Positions 1 to 13,892 of a stretch of DNA of 64,000 nucleotides are shown here, one piece after another. The stretch comes from Jacaranda mimosifolia (lineage: Eukaryota > Streptophyta > Magnoliopsida > Lamiales > Bignoniaceae). The translations under genes and the position numbers were made by a program. Numbering within the stretch: position 1 is the first letter of the stretch; every line of letters begins with the position of its first letter. The notes under the pieces are model-generated. The model saw nothing but the letters and a program-made list of their open reading frames with translations. It was not told where the DNA came from and did not search any database. The stretch is taken from contig CM032128.1 of NCBI GenBank assembly GCA_018894105.1, forward strand, positions 27,737,299-27,801,298, read 5' to 3'.

Positions 1-3000
1 CAAGGAGTAATAAAGCTAGAGTGATTTTCCAGTCTTGTCGGGTTGATATCCCAAGCCAACTGAGTCGTTTGTATTTCCTTCCGATTGTGATCGGTTGAGA
101 TGACCCTAAACCTTCTAAGCAGGATTGGTCGAGATGATCCCGAGCCTTTTGAGCTGACGGTTACAGCATCCCGACCTAGCATTTGCTAGTAGTCTGACTT
201 CCTTGATTGCTCTATTCTGGCATAACTTTGAGTGATTCATGTCATTAAGTCTCTGATTCTTGAAAGATCGTACATTGCTTTACATTATTCATCATTAAGT
301 TTTTATGACTCACTCTCGTATGTTATTTATTTTTATTCAGACAGGGAACAATAAGGACTGGCAAATCTGATTGGAGTTTGCTGTATTAGTGTTTAAGAAT
401 GTATGTACATATGAATGCACCTTGGTATGTTTTGTTTTAGAGATATTGCAATATGTCATGATGAATATTAGACTTATGATATGTATGAATCATGACACTG
501 GTGATGATATTTTGGCTTGAATGTTGTTGGGCTATTAGTATGGTATATAACACTCTGATATTAATTTTACATTAATTATGAAGCATGCTGCGTATTAATG
601 ATTGGTGATGTCATTGGAATTATATGGAAAATTTTATGGGCCTATCGGATATGTTGTTGCATGCCAACAAGATTGAAAAGAGTGGCATTCCGCCTTGCGG
701 CCTATATCCTGAATGGGGTGCCACAATACGTCATCGAATCCACTCTCCAAAGTATTTTCCCCAAAATATTTTTTCCAAAACATCCAAAATAAAACAAAAA
801 ACTATCTAAACGTTTTGCCTGAGCGAAACTTTACTTATATCACATATAAGGGTGTCAAATGGATGAATTTATTTGGATTTAGTTTGAACTTAATTGGGTT
901 TGATTCAAAATGTATGAGTTCAATAGGAGTTTTAAATAAATGGATAAAAATAAAGTGGGTGTAAGTGGATCGAGTTTGCTTCAAAATGTGTCCAGTGCAA
1001 TTTCTTTTAAATTCATAATACTTTTCTAAAAAAATTAACTTCAAAGGCAATAGTAATATTAAAATATATTTTACACCTTCTTTAGTATGTAATTTTATAA
1101 TATAATGAGATGATTTATTAGATTATGTTTATTTTATTAATTATTTGTTATAATATGCAATTAAATTAAAAATTAATTATAGTTGTAGTACATAATTTTG
1201 GAAAAAAGAATTGCATAGTAGTTGCATCAATAATTGCATGTTAAATTTTTAATATGAGTTTGTTAGTTTTCCCATTTTCAAGAATTAAATGGACATTAAT
1301 TGCTTGTCAATTTTACGATTGTGACAAAGTATTACCTAAGCAACAAATTTAGAAAAATTTTAGGATTAATAGACATAATATTTGTTCATATAACTACAAT
1401 GTATTATTCATATACCAAAATTTGTATATTAAAAAATTCAAGACAATTACTTTATTAATATGTTTAAAGCACAATAGGTTCACTTCGATTTAAATATTAT
1501 TAGTAATCCAAAAGCATAAGCATTTGGCAAAAATGAGAAGTGAAAATAATACAAATTTTTTATTATTAATTCAAAAATTATTTTTTTAATTTATTAATTT
1601 TTGATTGGGCCCTAGTATAATCCATTTTCAAAATGTTAAGGCAAACCCAATTGAGCCCATAAAATGTTCCAACTTTTCTACCTCAAGGCTCAGACGGCAT
1701 ATTAGTTTATGGGGACTTTGGAGGTATTTTCAAAGACTCACTCGACCTATACATAGTCAAGTATATCTTTTGAAATTTGAACAGGAACCCAAATTAATTG
1801 TGTGAACAAAATTGTTTTTTTTTTCTATTTATTATTTATATATATAGGCACACCAAGAGTTTCTTATAGGGACGGATCCATAAATAAAGGAGCGGGGAGG
1901 ACGGCAAAAATTATAAAATTTAAAAGTTCAATATATTTTTTATAATTTGTGAATTAAAAATACATCTTTTTAGAAGTTGAATGTGACGCTCTTTTATATT
2001 ATAAAATTTATAAATGATCAATTAATATCGAAATTTTTAGTAATATTTTTTTCAATATAAATAATAAAACAATCAAATAAAAAGTCATCTTTTATCTTAT
2101 TCCAAAGCATATTGTTGACAATATTTAAAGCGAAAAAAGTTTTTCCATTTGTAGTTGTTGAAACACAAAAAACAATTTTGAAAATGAAAATATTTAAATA
2201 TTCAGTTACATTTATCTTTTTATCTTAAACTTATTAAAGTAAAAAATGAGATATTTTAGTTGTTTTGCAAGTCCCTTAAAATTTAATCATCTAAAACTCA
2301 GTTGTGTTTTCTCAAGTAAATAAAATGAAAATGCCCTAATTGGCTTAACTTATTTATTAGTCTTCATTTGATTACTTGATTGTGAATATGGACCCAAGAG
2401 TTTGCTTTGGAATTTAGAAAAATAATATTGATGAAGATTTCATTAATTGATTTTAATTTTTTTATTTAATTAAAAATAAATTAAATTTAATCTGATAAAT
2501 GTAGATAATTAATTTTTGATTTAAGGCCCACAATAAAAGTTAATTTTTGAAAAAGTCAATGAATCAAAATTAAAAATTAATTACTTTTAATTAATATTAA
2601 ATAAAAATTTCTCTTTATTTAAATAATTATTACTATTAAATATATATATATATATATATATATTATAATAAACGGGGTGGGGTGTTTCGGTGGGGGAGGA
2701 TCCGTTTGCCCCTAAATCCATCTTAGTTTGTTAGAATTCAAATTTCAAGTCTCACACATACAAATATAAAGATGAGGACACTATAACAAAAATAGTTCAA
2801 TTTCACCTATTTTATAGACAACATGTAAAAGGGTGAAACAATAATTTATCCATAGCCACGTTTGCGGTAGCCATTAGCACTACGCAAAATCGCCTCTGGA
2901 AAGAATGAATCTCTCTTGTAACCAAGATTGATTTCTAAAGTATGTATTCGACCAAATTTTTCTAGCTAAAATGTCATCCAAGGATCAATTGACAGTTTGC

Positions 3001-3724
3001 TACCCAACCATCGGAAGGATGCGACAAGGATTTTATGATTATAACTTCAGCTATTTAGTTTAGGTATTCAAAAACGGACTAATGGACAAGAGGGCTGGAT
3101 AAATTTGATAAAAATGGTTGAATGTGCAGTGCAGTGCAGTGCAGTTTCAATGCCAAAATTGAACTACTTGGTAGATTACAATATTCGAAATACTTTTACT
3201 TAATTAATTGATCAAAATTTGATAAACACCATATTTTTCAATTAATTTTATTTTGAGTTAAACTGCTACTTCTAAAAAAGTTATACTCATATTAGATACT
3301 GATAAAGCATATAAGTCATGCTGTATTCATTTTTCTGGAAACTAATATAGCCCGTAGCCTTGCTATCATTGTTTTTCTAATGACAACATATTCCTTCATA
3401 ATCTAATGCCCCATATGGCATTGCTCGTGCTTATGCGTGAAATTCAAAATTCAAGCACGAATAAGTCCTAGATTAGTGCCTGCGAGAAAATTGGGGGGAG
3501 AAACAAAAACTCCATGACTTGGGTTGACAACATTCTTTTTCAGGTTTAAAGGCCAAATGTAAAATGGACTTTGTCCAATCCAAACTATTTCGCTCATGGT
3601 TTCCAGTTCAAGATTTGGGTTGACCCAGTAAGGAAGCCTATTAGAAAATTTCATATTTTTATTAAGTTCAGTTTGTTTTATATACTTCATACTTTCAAAG
3701 TAGTAGGCTAATAAAGATCACTAA
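1..3724. other. Intergenic DNA without a supported gene
   Basis: The stretch is AT-rich and its open frames are short and resemble nothing I know. The part from 846 to about 985 (GGGTGTCAAATGGATGAATT onward) looks like one arm of the MITE family seen whole at 16133-16580, so it may be a decayed fragment. A (TA)n run lies near 2640-2663. The first 600 bases have a less AT-rich, repeat-like feel and could be the end of an old retroelement, but no diagnostic motif supports this. Confidence 0.6.
3124..3144. repeat. Short TGCAG tandem repeat
   Basis: Four head-to-tail copies of TGCAG follow one another. It is a small simple repeat with no evident function. Confidence 0.8.
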
Positions 3725-4203
3725 GGTGATGTTTGGTTATGTTTTATATTTGATTATGATATGTGTTTTGGGAGGGAATAAATTTTGGGAGGGGTTGGGG
3801 ACTGTAAAAGTTGTATTGGGAAATCTGATGGATGTTTGTTTATATTTTGGGGAATAATTATAAATTTATTTTGGAGAGTGTTGTTATCGTATGTTTATTT
3901 ATGTTTTGGGTGTACATCTTTTATTGCAATAGTCAAATCAATATTTTTTCGTTAGATTGTTGGGGTGAAAATGGAGTTGAATAATTTTTTTATTATAAGA
4001 ATAACAAAAAAAAATATATGATATATATGTGTGTATATATATATATCATATATATTGCAAAATGAGGAAGTTTTGGGGATAATAAAGGATATGAGAGGGT
4101 ATTTTGGAAAAAATTATTTTAGTGTTTTAAAAAGAAAATGAGTGTATATTTAATTATATTTCACCAAAACAACATTTTGTTGGGAAACATAACCAAACAC
4201 TCC
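3725..4203. mobile_element. Tourist/PIF-like MITE, about 479 bp
   Basis: The ends form an imperfect terminal inverted repeat: the left end reads GGTGATGTTTGGTTATGTTT and the reverse complement of the right end reads GGAGTGTTTGGTTATGTTTC. There is no coding capacity, and the body contains a TATATA-rich segment around 4017-4055. The bases flanking the left end are TAA and those flanking the right end are AAA, close to the 3-bp duplication expected for the PIF/Harbinger superfamily. A hAT-derived MITE is the alternative. Confidence 0.6.
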
Positions 4204-5666
4204 AAAATCTATATAATTTCAACATGGATGATCCCATTTGAATGGAGTAATGGACTATTCAAGAATTTAGTTCTGCATTGGGCCTCCTTTTGGGCTCAAC
4301 TCCAACCTTAGTTCCCCAAAGTCTCACACTCAATCATGTTCTTAAGCGAACAGCCCAGCCCAAGTTCGGCAGTTTCTCAGCCCATATCTTCATGCTAATC
4401 TTGATTCTAACTTTCTTTTATTTCCATCTCTCTTCTTGCCGGAGGCCTGAAGTTTTTTATTTTCTTAATTTTTTCCTCGACTCTCTCTCATTTTTAAGAA
4501 TTAAACACCCCCTCAACCCCACCCAGCAAGAAGGCAAGCAACTTTTTATTTCACCAATCATCATCTATTTTTTCGAAAGAAATTATCAAATTCATTAGTT
4601 ATTACTTTACCATCAAATACCAATTAAATATAGGAACGGACATCTAGATCAGATAATTCGAGTACTGACTTGATTTGATTATATGATCTTATCATATTTT
4701 ATATTTGAAAAAAAATACGAATAGGGTACCTAATATCTAGACAAAATTTTGGTTCGGATATTAGGTTAGAGGACTTATCCAATTGGATAATTTGAGTACT
4801 CGACTTGAATTTATATATAAATTATATTATATATTTGTTATATTTTAAAAAAGACAAAGTTTGGCCTCTATTAAACATTTGCCTTTTTAGTTCTAGGCCT
4901 TTAGACCATATTTATCTTATATTGAAAAAAGAACTCATCATACTGGATATTGAACCCAAACTTATCGAGTATTCGACAAGTGTGATTCAATATTGGGTAA
5001 CTAAAATTACTACCCGACATGTTGAATATCCAATCCAACCTATCGAATTTTGAGCTAATCGATTCAAACGCTCAACCCTAATTAAATACAATAAATGCGA
5101 TTTTAAATTTAGTTGTACATCTACAAGAAAGAAATGACAATCAAAGTAAGTATATTTGTTCTATTGATCAAAATATAAGACGTATTTGACTCTACCACTT
5201 AATTAGTTTTCTGACATACAATTCCTTTTTTATAGCCACGCATATTTCTGCTTAAGAAGTGAGAGATTTCTAAATGAATTTAATTTTTATTTCATATGAG
5301 AAAAGCTATATTTTTCTTATCATCAATATCTTTGTCATATCAAATGAAGTTCCCTTAAACAAAAATATAATTGATAAAAATTGATAACTTTTGGATAGAA
5401 TATTCGAAAGAAGCATCCAATTGATGATAAATTATTGATTCTAAACTCTCTCTAATAATTCATCACATAAAGTTACTCTATATCCAATGGATTTAAGTTT
5501 AATCTTCAAAAGAGAGTACCAGCTTTGTTTCCAACTTTCATAATTTCCTTCCCAAAATCATCATCAAGTTGTTGATCTTCAACCAGAAAGCTGATAGCTA
5601 CTTGCAAACTAATGAGCACTATGGGCTGCCATTTATGCTCTTTTTGTTAAATATAATTGACACACT

Positions 5667-5703
<37 letters not shown>

Positions 5704-8700
5704 AATATAACCTCTACTTGAAGTCCTAATTATTAATTTACGTACACTTTAATGTGTTAGACTCACGTATACTTAAAAGTTAGTGGATCATATATACAAT
5801 CAACAAAAGATCGTAGTTAAACAGAAAGAATATTTTTGAGATTTCACAAACGGTTTAGAGCACATTTTTAGGACGAGCAATATAATAATGCTCAAAAGAA
5901 TACCAATTTAGTTTCTCTTCTTTCCTAGATATTCTGTCTGAAACTATGGTTCCATATTGTGACTTCATTTACATGCAAAATTGACGCAATCAAGATTCAA
6001 GTACTTAAGCCCTGATCACATCAACGTCAAATACTTAATAAAGTAAATCATGTTCAACAAAGGTCACATATGTTAGTTAATTATGACATGATAGAAATTC
6101 GTAGGTTGAAATGATTTTAGATAGCACCCAAAACGTCAAGATACTAATATTAATTTGTCTTACTTCTATGTATATAATACATATGAAGAAAATTACCTGC
6201 CGACTCCTAAAAACATGCAAAATTTTGAAAATAATTTCAGGTTCTACATACTTTTTATTTGGGTTGAGTCAGCATTCAAATTTGATATGATCAACTAACT
6301 TAAACCTAAATATCGTGGAATATCTCAAATTAAGCTAAATCACTTATTTTTAATTTATCGAATGAGGTTCATTTATAAATACCTTACAAGGTTGTTTTCA
6401 AGTATGCAATTTTAAGATATCATTATGTTCTCTTATTATCAATTGTCCACCTCATGTAGAACACTAAATTGAGTCATTGGAGGGATTTCATTGAATAAAT
6501 TTTAACGACTCTACATTCATGACAAAAAATGTAATATAAGTGACTATTCATACTAAATTTTGTTGTCTGCAAAAATAAATTAAGAGATAAGAAAAATAAT
6601 ATGAGAAATCAAATTTAAAATTGAAAAGTGGTTTATAATTTGTGAGAAAATATCTCCTAATTAAGAAAGAAGACTAATTCCTTTATTCTTCACTCCCGAC
6701 TTGTTATCCAAGAGTTTGAAGCTTGTTCATGGATATATTGTAGTCTGCCTTAACTTGACAGAAGAACATTACGAGTTCCTTTAAAATCGAACCTTGACTT
6801 CGAAATCGAAGGGACTTGATAATTTAGCTCCTTGACAATATAATAATTGCCACTAGATATATATTAATTGATAATAACTTTTATCATATCATAATATGGC
6901 TTAATAGCAAAAAAAATTGATGTTGTAAATAGTTATAATTGACAATTAATAACACATTTATAGTGACAATTTATTAACTATAAAAATTGTCACTATAATT
7001 CGTGATAAGATTTTCATTATCGTTAAATTGTTAGTATAGGAGCATGACTAATTGTTACTAATAGTGACAACTTCTTAAATATTATTCTTGTTACCATTAA
7101 TTTTGGTACAAAAATCAAAATTTTTTGCCACTTAATACACACACACACACACACACATAAAAATGAATAATAATTTTTGCATTGTCCCTTACTATTTTAT
7201 TAATAGTCATTTTTCTTTTATAGATGTTGTTTGTGTCACTACAAACAATTAGGGCATCAACTTAAGTGAATCGTAGCTAATGCAAAAAAATTCATAATTT
7301 TGGCTACGAAATTATCCTAACCAAGTTCAAAGTTAACCCTTGCTATGATCAATCCATAGTTGGTGATAATTCCTTTTGTTAAATATATTAAATTTTCTAA
7401 AAATAATAAATAAATAATCTATTATACTTCGAACATATAATGCTATGGATTGATCATTTATAATTTTTATTGATTATAATTAAAAAAATTATATTTACTA
7501 TGAAAATTTGTAGTTATAAAATTTATAGTAATAGTTACGAAATTAATTTCGTAGTAATTTTTTCATAGTAGATACTTAATTTTTTAATGGTGCATACTTA
7601 GAATCAACCAAATTAAGATGAACCCAATCTTGAATTATCAAGTCGACGTGAATGCTTCAGGATAGAATTACTCGTAAAGTTAGGCCACTTTTACTTTCTA
7701 TAAATTTATATGCATACTTATTGTAGCAAAGCACTGATATTTTTTAATATTAAATTAGTGAATGTTGCTATCTTTGGAATTTGAAAAAAAAAGTGAAGAA
7801 GTTCGCCATCATCATTAATTCTAATTAGGACCCTACCATTTAGGTTAAGTACTTGATGTTACAATAAGCAAGTTCAAACCTACAATAAGAGCATGCTGAC
7901 TTTCTACTCTTTTTCTTATTTGGTGGTTTTGATTAATTCATGTGGACATATCACCTAATTATTGATTTAAATCCCCATTAGAGAGCAAAAAATCATCCTC
8001 TTACTATATATATATCCATGTCCAATATTCTTGATAAATATGATTCCTAACAATTAATTCAATCCAATGCACGTTACACAAGTAAACACTTTTTTAGTGC
8101 ATATTATCCGAATATATAGTTGATTTCTTTGTGATCAAGTTGACAATATGATCATCAGTGTCCAAATTCATTTACCTAATTATAGAAAATTTTAATTTGA
8201 ATCCCTTTAAATTGAACACATATTAATCATGCGGGCAATTTTGGCACATCCTATGGACCTATGCGCGTGCTAAAGTTTTAGTAGATAGATCAACAAGTAA
8301 AAGTTTTTATTTTATTTTTCTATATAATACTATTATTTTATAAAATATTTTAAATTTTAGGATAAATAAAAAGAAAAGTTGTGATAACGATTGAAGGAAA
8401 GAAAATTGGAGAGGTAAAAAGAGAAAATTAATCCATCTTGTCATAACATTTTAAAAAAGTGGTTAATTTTGGCAAGTAATTAGGAAATTAATGTACCAAC
8501 CTAGTTGATATTAGGTCTGAAGCTTTATAAATAGTACAATTTAAATGACAAAAGAATATACACACTGTATAAGAAAAACAAATAGTTATAATATATTAAG
8601 CGCGTGGTCATAATTAATATAAATATTACACTCATTAGTTATATACATATAAAAGTGGCCAAAAATCTTATTTTGTCACACGGGCTTTCACAAATTTAAC

Positions 8701-9184
8701 AACAAAGTAGAATGGTGTTTAATTGAAATTATTAAATTATTATTATAACAAAATATAAATTAATTTTTATAACTCAATATATGTTTGTGATGTAAAAATA
8801 ACAATTATTATTTGTTAGTAATAATTTTTATAACTAATTGTTTAGTAGCTAGTAAGATTTTTTCTTTTCTTTAGTACTGATATATTCAGAAAAATCACAT
8901 ATGTAATTACACGTCATTTGATTGAATAAATCCAAAAAAGTTGATTCTGAACTAATATTTTTGTCATATAAAAACATACCAATAGATTACAGTAAAAGAG
9001 AATCCCACACATTCATCAATTGGCAAAATGACTATATATATAAGCCCACCAGTTAAGGCTTTAATAATCTTGAGATTTCAACACAATGAATACTACAATT
9101 CTCTTTAACTAATCTCGATCTGCAGCTCTTACGGGAAAACATCTATTAATATATTTACTCATCACATCCTGCAAAGTATGTATG

Positions 9185-9215
<31 letters not shown>

Positions 9216-9497
9216 TGATATATCACTTTAACAAAGAATTGCAATACAAGTGGCTGACATTTATTTATTTTTCCTTTCAGGCTTCAGCTAGCTAACTTTG
9301 TGAATTTTCTTTCTATCCAAAGTTATGTCAGAGGTACGTAAAGAGAATGCAAAATGTGTATTATTGGACATCTTTTTGGCATAGAGGAAATTTAAGACAA
9401 ATGGGAGTGTAAGAAGGAACTAGATACCATAGGAAGGATGGCAAAATTAAGATATATATGTATATGTATGGGAATTGGGAAGGGCTAAAAATTAAGG
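4204..9497. other. Intergenic DNA downstream of the MYB gene
   Basis: No convincing gene is present. The 106-codon frame at 4278-4598 has no recognisable domain. Simple repeats occur at 5667-5703 (AC then AT), 7137-7157 (AC) and 9177-9215 (GTAT then TA). The section 6850-7570 contains several scattered near-inverted copies of TGACAATT-like and CGTAG-like motifs, which suggests decayed small DNA transposons, but clear ends and target duplications were not found. Confidence 0.6.
5667..5703. repeat. Compound AC/AT microsatellite
   Basis: About ten AC units run directly into about eight AT units. Such tracts are length-variable in plants. Confidence 0.9.
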
Positions 9498-11912
9498 TTA
9501 TTCAACTTGGAAGTCAAGGAAAGGAAAAGAAGGGATATCTTTCATCAATTCTTCCAAATCCCACTCCCCCGGCACTCTCACTTCTTCTCCTCCCAAATAA
9601 CCCCCAACACCAACACCAACACCAACACCAACTCCAATCTCTCCCACATTTTCTGATACTTTCTTGTTGTTAGTACTGTTACAATAATATTGGCTAATTA
9701 TGTCGTTATGATAAAAAATATTGTTATTGTTGCTCTTAATTCCATTTTCTTCTTGGCATTTGTTTGGGCTCTCTAAAGTTGGAAAATTGAAGAGCTGCCC
9801 TTCCATGCTTATATTAACGTCTCCGCCAAACACCCCATTAATTTTGTGGTCATAAACAGTAGTAGTTGTGTCGCCTTGTGCAATGCATGGTTGTGCGCTG
9901 AGGTACAATAGTACTTGATCTCTTGCCATGTAGTTAAGGCTCTGATCAAGGGCTGCAGGCAATGGCTCAATCATGTTGGATGGCATGGACGTTGTTGTTG
10001 ATGATGATGATGATAGATTGGCCGACGAAGAGAAAGAAGAAGAATTCATGAACATGCCCATATTGATCATGTTATTATGTTCTTGCATGGTCATGATGAG
10101 CCTTCCAGCTCCTCCATATTGATTTGTGCCCGGTTCTTGAGATGAATCGCTCGTGTTTGGCGTTCTTGTGGAAGAGGACGATGAAATCTTGAGCCTTTTC
10201 TTTATTGTTGAATTCCAGAAGTTCTTTATCTCATTATCAGTGCGACCGGGCAATTGTGCCGCTATTTGTGACCATCTGCATGTGCGGATATATGAAAAGA
10301 TAATTGAAATTATATAGATTTTACGTGATATGTTATAGTGATCAATAATGTATAATTCATCTTCAATTCCAAACAGCTATACATCGTATCATATAAAAAT
10401 ATAAAATGAAACATTAATTAATTTAATATAAAAATTCAAATGCAAATTAAAGACAACTTCTCCAAAGTTGTTGTTTGATTTGACATTTTTACATGCATCA
10501 TTATTGGAATAAAAATTTAATATATTCCCATAGTCATAACAAAAAGAAGATGATAATCAGATCTATCGTTAAATTTAGAAATTTAATTACGTTGATGTAT
10601 TGTCCGATAAATTTTGATGAAAATTTTTGTCTTAATGAAAAAGAGTTTCGAAGAGTGAGGGAGGAGAAGTAATTTATTTATAAATACTTATAGTATCTTT
10701 GGCTCCTTATAGATTAACACATGGCCCTTATTCTCATTCAACGCATGGATTACATATTAACATATCAAAATGATGGGACCTCTACATTTAATATCAATTT
10801 TTGAATCAAGTAATGTATCACAATTTTAATCTGACAAAGTTGTTATCAAGTTGTTATCTTGGAACGAAAGCATTACAAGTTATAAATTTGACTACTACCA
10901 TATAATAGATAGGCCAAACTGTCCCATTTGTAGGTCCTTCAATTTTCTATGTATATTTAAGTAGAATTTAATTATTTCAAACTGTATATTGCATAGGCTA
11001 AATAGTGGTTTCATCCATGCTTCATTACGTTAATTAAATATTATCATTCTAATTATTAGAAATTAAAATCAGAGAATTTCTTGTCAGTTCAAATCTTATA
11101 TCATTTATTATATATACACATCGATATCAGTCTTCGTCAACCAACATGTGTGCATAAATAATTTATGAGGTCACTCTCACTCAAAAAATGATATCTGTAT
11201 TCACATAGTATATATATAATTGTTAATATTAAAATTTGTTAAACAAATGTGACATAAGTAAAGCAAAGAAAGATATTAAAAAAATTAATTTCACTTAGTT
11301 AAATCTATTCTACGTTTATAGTACTCAAAATATCCCGTAGTCCAAACCTTTGAATATTTTTTTTTTTATTTCATATCATCCAAAATGTCTCCAATGCAAT
11401 TAATTCTATATTTTAGATTTTCTGTTTTAATTGATGTTTCATTTTTTATTTAATTTTATGAATATATACATATCAAAAATATATAATTCACAATTAAATA
11501 TTTTAAAAAAAATATTTTTTATTTAATAATTTAATATATATTCTTAAAAAGAGATAAAAAATAAAATACTAATTAAAATAAAATTTTGTCGTCTACGATA
11601 TATATGCAAGCAATGTAGAAAAGAAAAACAAATGTTTAGGGACCTGTTGCCAAGAAGAGAATGGAGTTGGATTATGAGGTCTTCTTCTTGTGGCGAAAAA
11701 GCCCCACGCTTAAGATCAGGCCTCAAATAATTGATCCACCTGAGGCGGCAGCTCTTCCCGCAGCGGTGGAGGCCGGCGTTTCTGGCGACGTCGCTCCAGC
11801 AGCCCTGACCATTTGTGAGCATATACTTCATCAGCTTCTCATCTTCTTCCGGCGACCACAGCCCCTTTTTCAGCTTCGGGCCGGCGCCGGCGCTGTTATT
11901 AGGTTTCCTCAT
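9498..11912 (-). CDS. R2R3-MYB transcription factor, MYB46/MYB83-like
   Basis: This is a nuclear DNA-binding regulator. Exon 1 is 11912-11644 and exon 2 is 10275-9498. The intron of 1368 bp runs 11643-10276, starts GT, ends CAG and splits an Arg codon, giving 348 residues. R2 (about residues 15-66) has Trp19, Trp39 and Trp59. R3 (about 68-116) has Phe72, Trp91 and Trp110. The segment [20 protein letters not shown] crosses the splice and confirms it. I chose the ATG giving MRKPNN because MRKP is the usual start in the MYB46/83 group; an in-frame codon further upstream would only add an unconserved tail. The C-terminus ends in an acidic [18 protein letters not shown] motif, like the tail of MYB46. 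That clade switches on secondary-wall cellulose, xylan and lignin genes. The region between has poly-Ser/Asn stretches and a (GV)n tract. No bHLH-binding motif was seen. The family call is firm; the MYB46/83 subgroup is likely. Confidence 0.93.
10276..11643 (-). other. Single long intron of the MYB gene
   Basis: It lies in R3 at the position usual for the second intron of R2R3-MYB genes. The intron that usually separates R2 from R3 is absent. The sequence is AT-rich and no inserted transposon or RNA gene was recognised in it. Confidence 0.9.
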
Positions 11913-12036
11913 ATATACTGATATTATATGATCTTGATGTTGTTTACTAATTACTCTCAAGATTGATCACTACTTTTCTTTTTCTATGTTTTTTTAAAAA
12001 ATTCCCCAACTGTTTTGATGTGGAGTGATGGTAGTT

Positions 12037-12045
12037 GATATATAG
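12037..12045 (-). promoter_or_regulatory. TATA box of the MYB gene
   Basis: The minus strand reads CTATATATC about 125 bases before the start codon, with a CT-rich stretch (CTTCTCTCTCTTCTG) just upstream. Both the position and the pyrimidine patch fit a plant core promoter with a 5' leader of roughly 90-100 bases. Confidence 0.6.
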
Positions 12046-13418
12046 AGAGGCAGGCCGACAACAGAAGAGAGAGAAGGGGGGTGGGGGAGGCTTCAAGAGA
12101 GTGGGAAAATGATTATCTTCATGATTTTGATGGTTGTGGGGTTTTGTTGCTTAGAAAGGGGGAATTGGGGGATGTAAAGTTTAATTCACGATTTGATTAG
12201 TTTTTTAAAATGTAATAAATTTAGTTATTCATTTTAATCAAAGTACGTGATGTTAAATAATATTGTAAAAATACAAACATTTGAAAATTTTAATGCATTA
12301 AATATTTCCCTCCCCAGCGCCCGCACCCCCCCCCCCCCCCAAAAAAAAAAAAAAAAATATGAAATATTACTTCGTATTGTAGCCTAAAAAGCACTAATAT
12401 AATGAGACAAATTAATTAGAGCAAAAATTAAACAATTTTACTTTTGTATTGTAGCTGAAAAAGGAATAATTCGGGATAAATAAAGTCTACATTTGGTAGT
12501 CATTTCTCAAATTAATTAATTCAATTTTATCATGTTTTTAAATAAAAGATTGAAAATTGAATGCAATGTTAGTCAACTCTTGATTGTGTTAGTGAAAGAC
12601 CATTTAATCTTAAAAATTTAATTAAGTTGTTACAGGGAAGAAAAAGAAAAATTCTTTCTTGCTAATTAATTTATTCTCGACAATTCGCAAGTTATTTCTT
12701 CTTATTAATGCTAAATAATCAAATTTTTAATAATTAGCTAGCCTATCTGGATAATTTTAATGTCATAAACTTTTAAATTATAAATATACGTTAATTAATT
12801 AATACTCAAATATGTATCATGAATGTATTATGAACTTAAATTTAATCATTGTTCTATAAAAATAATAAAATTCAACAAGGTAACAATTATCTTAGGATGG
12901 GGGCATTTAGAATTGTGAATCGAATAAGTCCACACTCCACACCGATATAATAATATTATTATTACATCTTACTTCAATAGGAGTGTTGGGTGGTGAGTCC
13001 TCTAGCTAGCTACGTACAGATAAAACGGTTTGGAAAGGGACATGAACGGCTGCACTTGTTATCTTTGACTCTATATTTTGTGCATTCTTCAATTGCAAGG
13101 CAATGATTAAAAATGTTACAATTTTCTACAAATGACATAGGCATAGAGTTTGTTTTGTTACCAGGCAATGATTAAATATACTACAATTTTTAGCTTCTAA
13201 TGCACATAATCTTTCCTGTCTCACTTTAATATTAGGTTGCAATTGCGCACACGTCCACACGTGTATCCAAATCTAATAGAATATATAATTGTTATTGTTA
13301 CAAAATTAAGTACAAATTGGGTGTGTAGTAACAAATTCACGTAAACAATTTACACGTTTCATTCAAATTAAACTTTATCTACATAAAAGAAAATTTTTAA
13401 AATTATTTAAAAAGGTAG
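12046..13418. other. Intergenic DNA upstream of the MYB gene
   Basis: The stretch is AT-rich and holds no gene. It presumably includes the MYB promoter. A C15 run abutting an A17 run lies at 12326-12357. No transcription-factor site can be called with confidence by eye. Confidence 0.6.
12326..12357. repeat. Poly-C run joined to poly-A run
   Basis: Fifteen C bases are followed at once by seventeen A bases. Run lengths in such tracts are often unreliable in assemblies. Confidence 0.85.
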
Positions 13419-13892
13419 TGTTGGAGCATAGCAAAAACAATTTAGGCACGAGATTTAATTTATTGAAAATTCACAAATTACACTCACAAAATTGATGACA
13501 AAAATAATACCCTACAGATAGAAAAATAAAAAAAATACATATTTATGTGGTTCAGCAAATTCCGCTTCCCTCCACAAGAAATTTCTTGCTTCTACTATGA
13601 GAGAATTTTACTAGTGTAAGCCATCCCTTGAATTTGGCATACCTAAATTCAAGACAAAAGCCCCTTGTACAACCACTCTCATAAATAACTACCAAAGAAA
13701 CATTTACTCCACCATTTGTATTGTCCCTACTCATACTCACAATAACTACTCATGAGTATTATGAGTTTCACGAGTATTCTTTGAGTAATCAATTAAACAC
13801 TTCTATTTATAATAGAAAATTGCTTTACTACATCACCTAAAACTAGGAAACCCAATACAAAAAGGAGTTCTAATTCTAGTCAAATCCCAACA
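13419..13892 (-). mobile_element. Solo LTR of a retrotransposon, 474 bp
   Basis: The segment begins TGTTGGAGCATAGC and ends CAAATCCCAACA, so its ends are the inverted TGTTGG...CCAACA pair typical of Copia LTRs. It is flanked on both sides by GGTAG, a perfect 5-bp target-site duplication. No internal retroelement region adjoins it, so it is a solo LTR left by recombination between two LTRs. The minus orientation is a guess from its resemblance to the LTRs of elements C and D as they lie here. Confidence 0.85.

Noticed and set aside
1..600. Possible LTR or Gypsy fragment at the window start
   Set aside because: No primer site, purine tract, coding motif or second copy in the window supports it.
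4278..4598. 106-codon open frame on the plus strand
   Set aside because: No domain, no splice or promoter context and low-complexity hydrophobic content. It looks like chance.
7237..7570. CACTACAAACAATTAGG at 7237 as the start of a small CACTA element
   Set aside because: The candidate right end reads CATAGTAG rather than TAGTG, and no matching 3-bp flank was found.
11661..11921. 86-codon plus-strand frame over MYB exon 1
   Set aside because: It is the antisense shadow of the GC-rich MYB exon.
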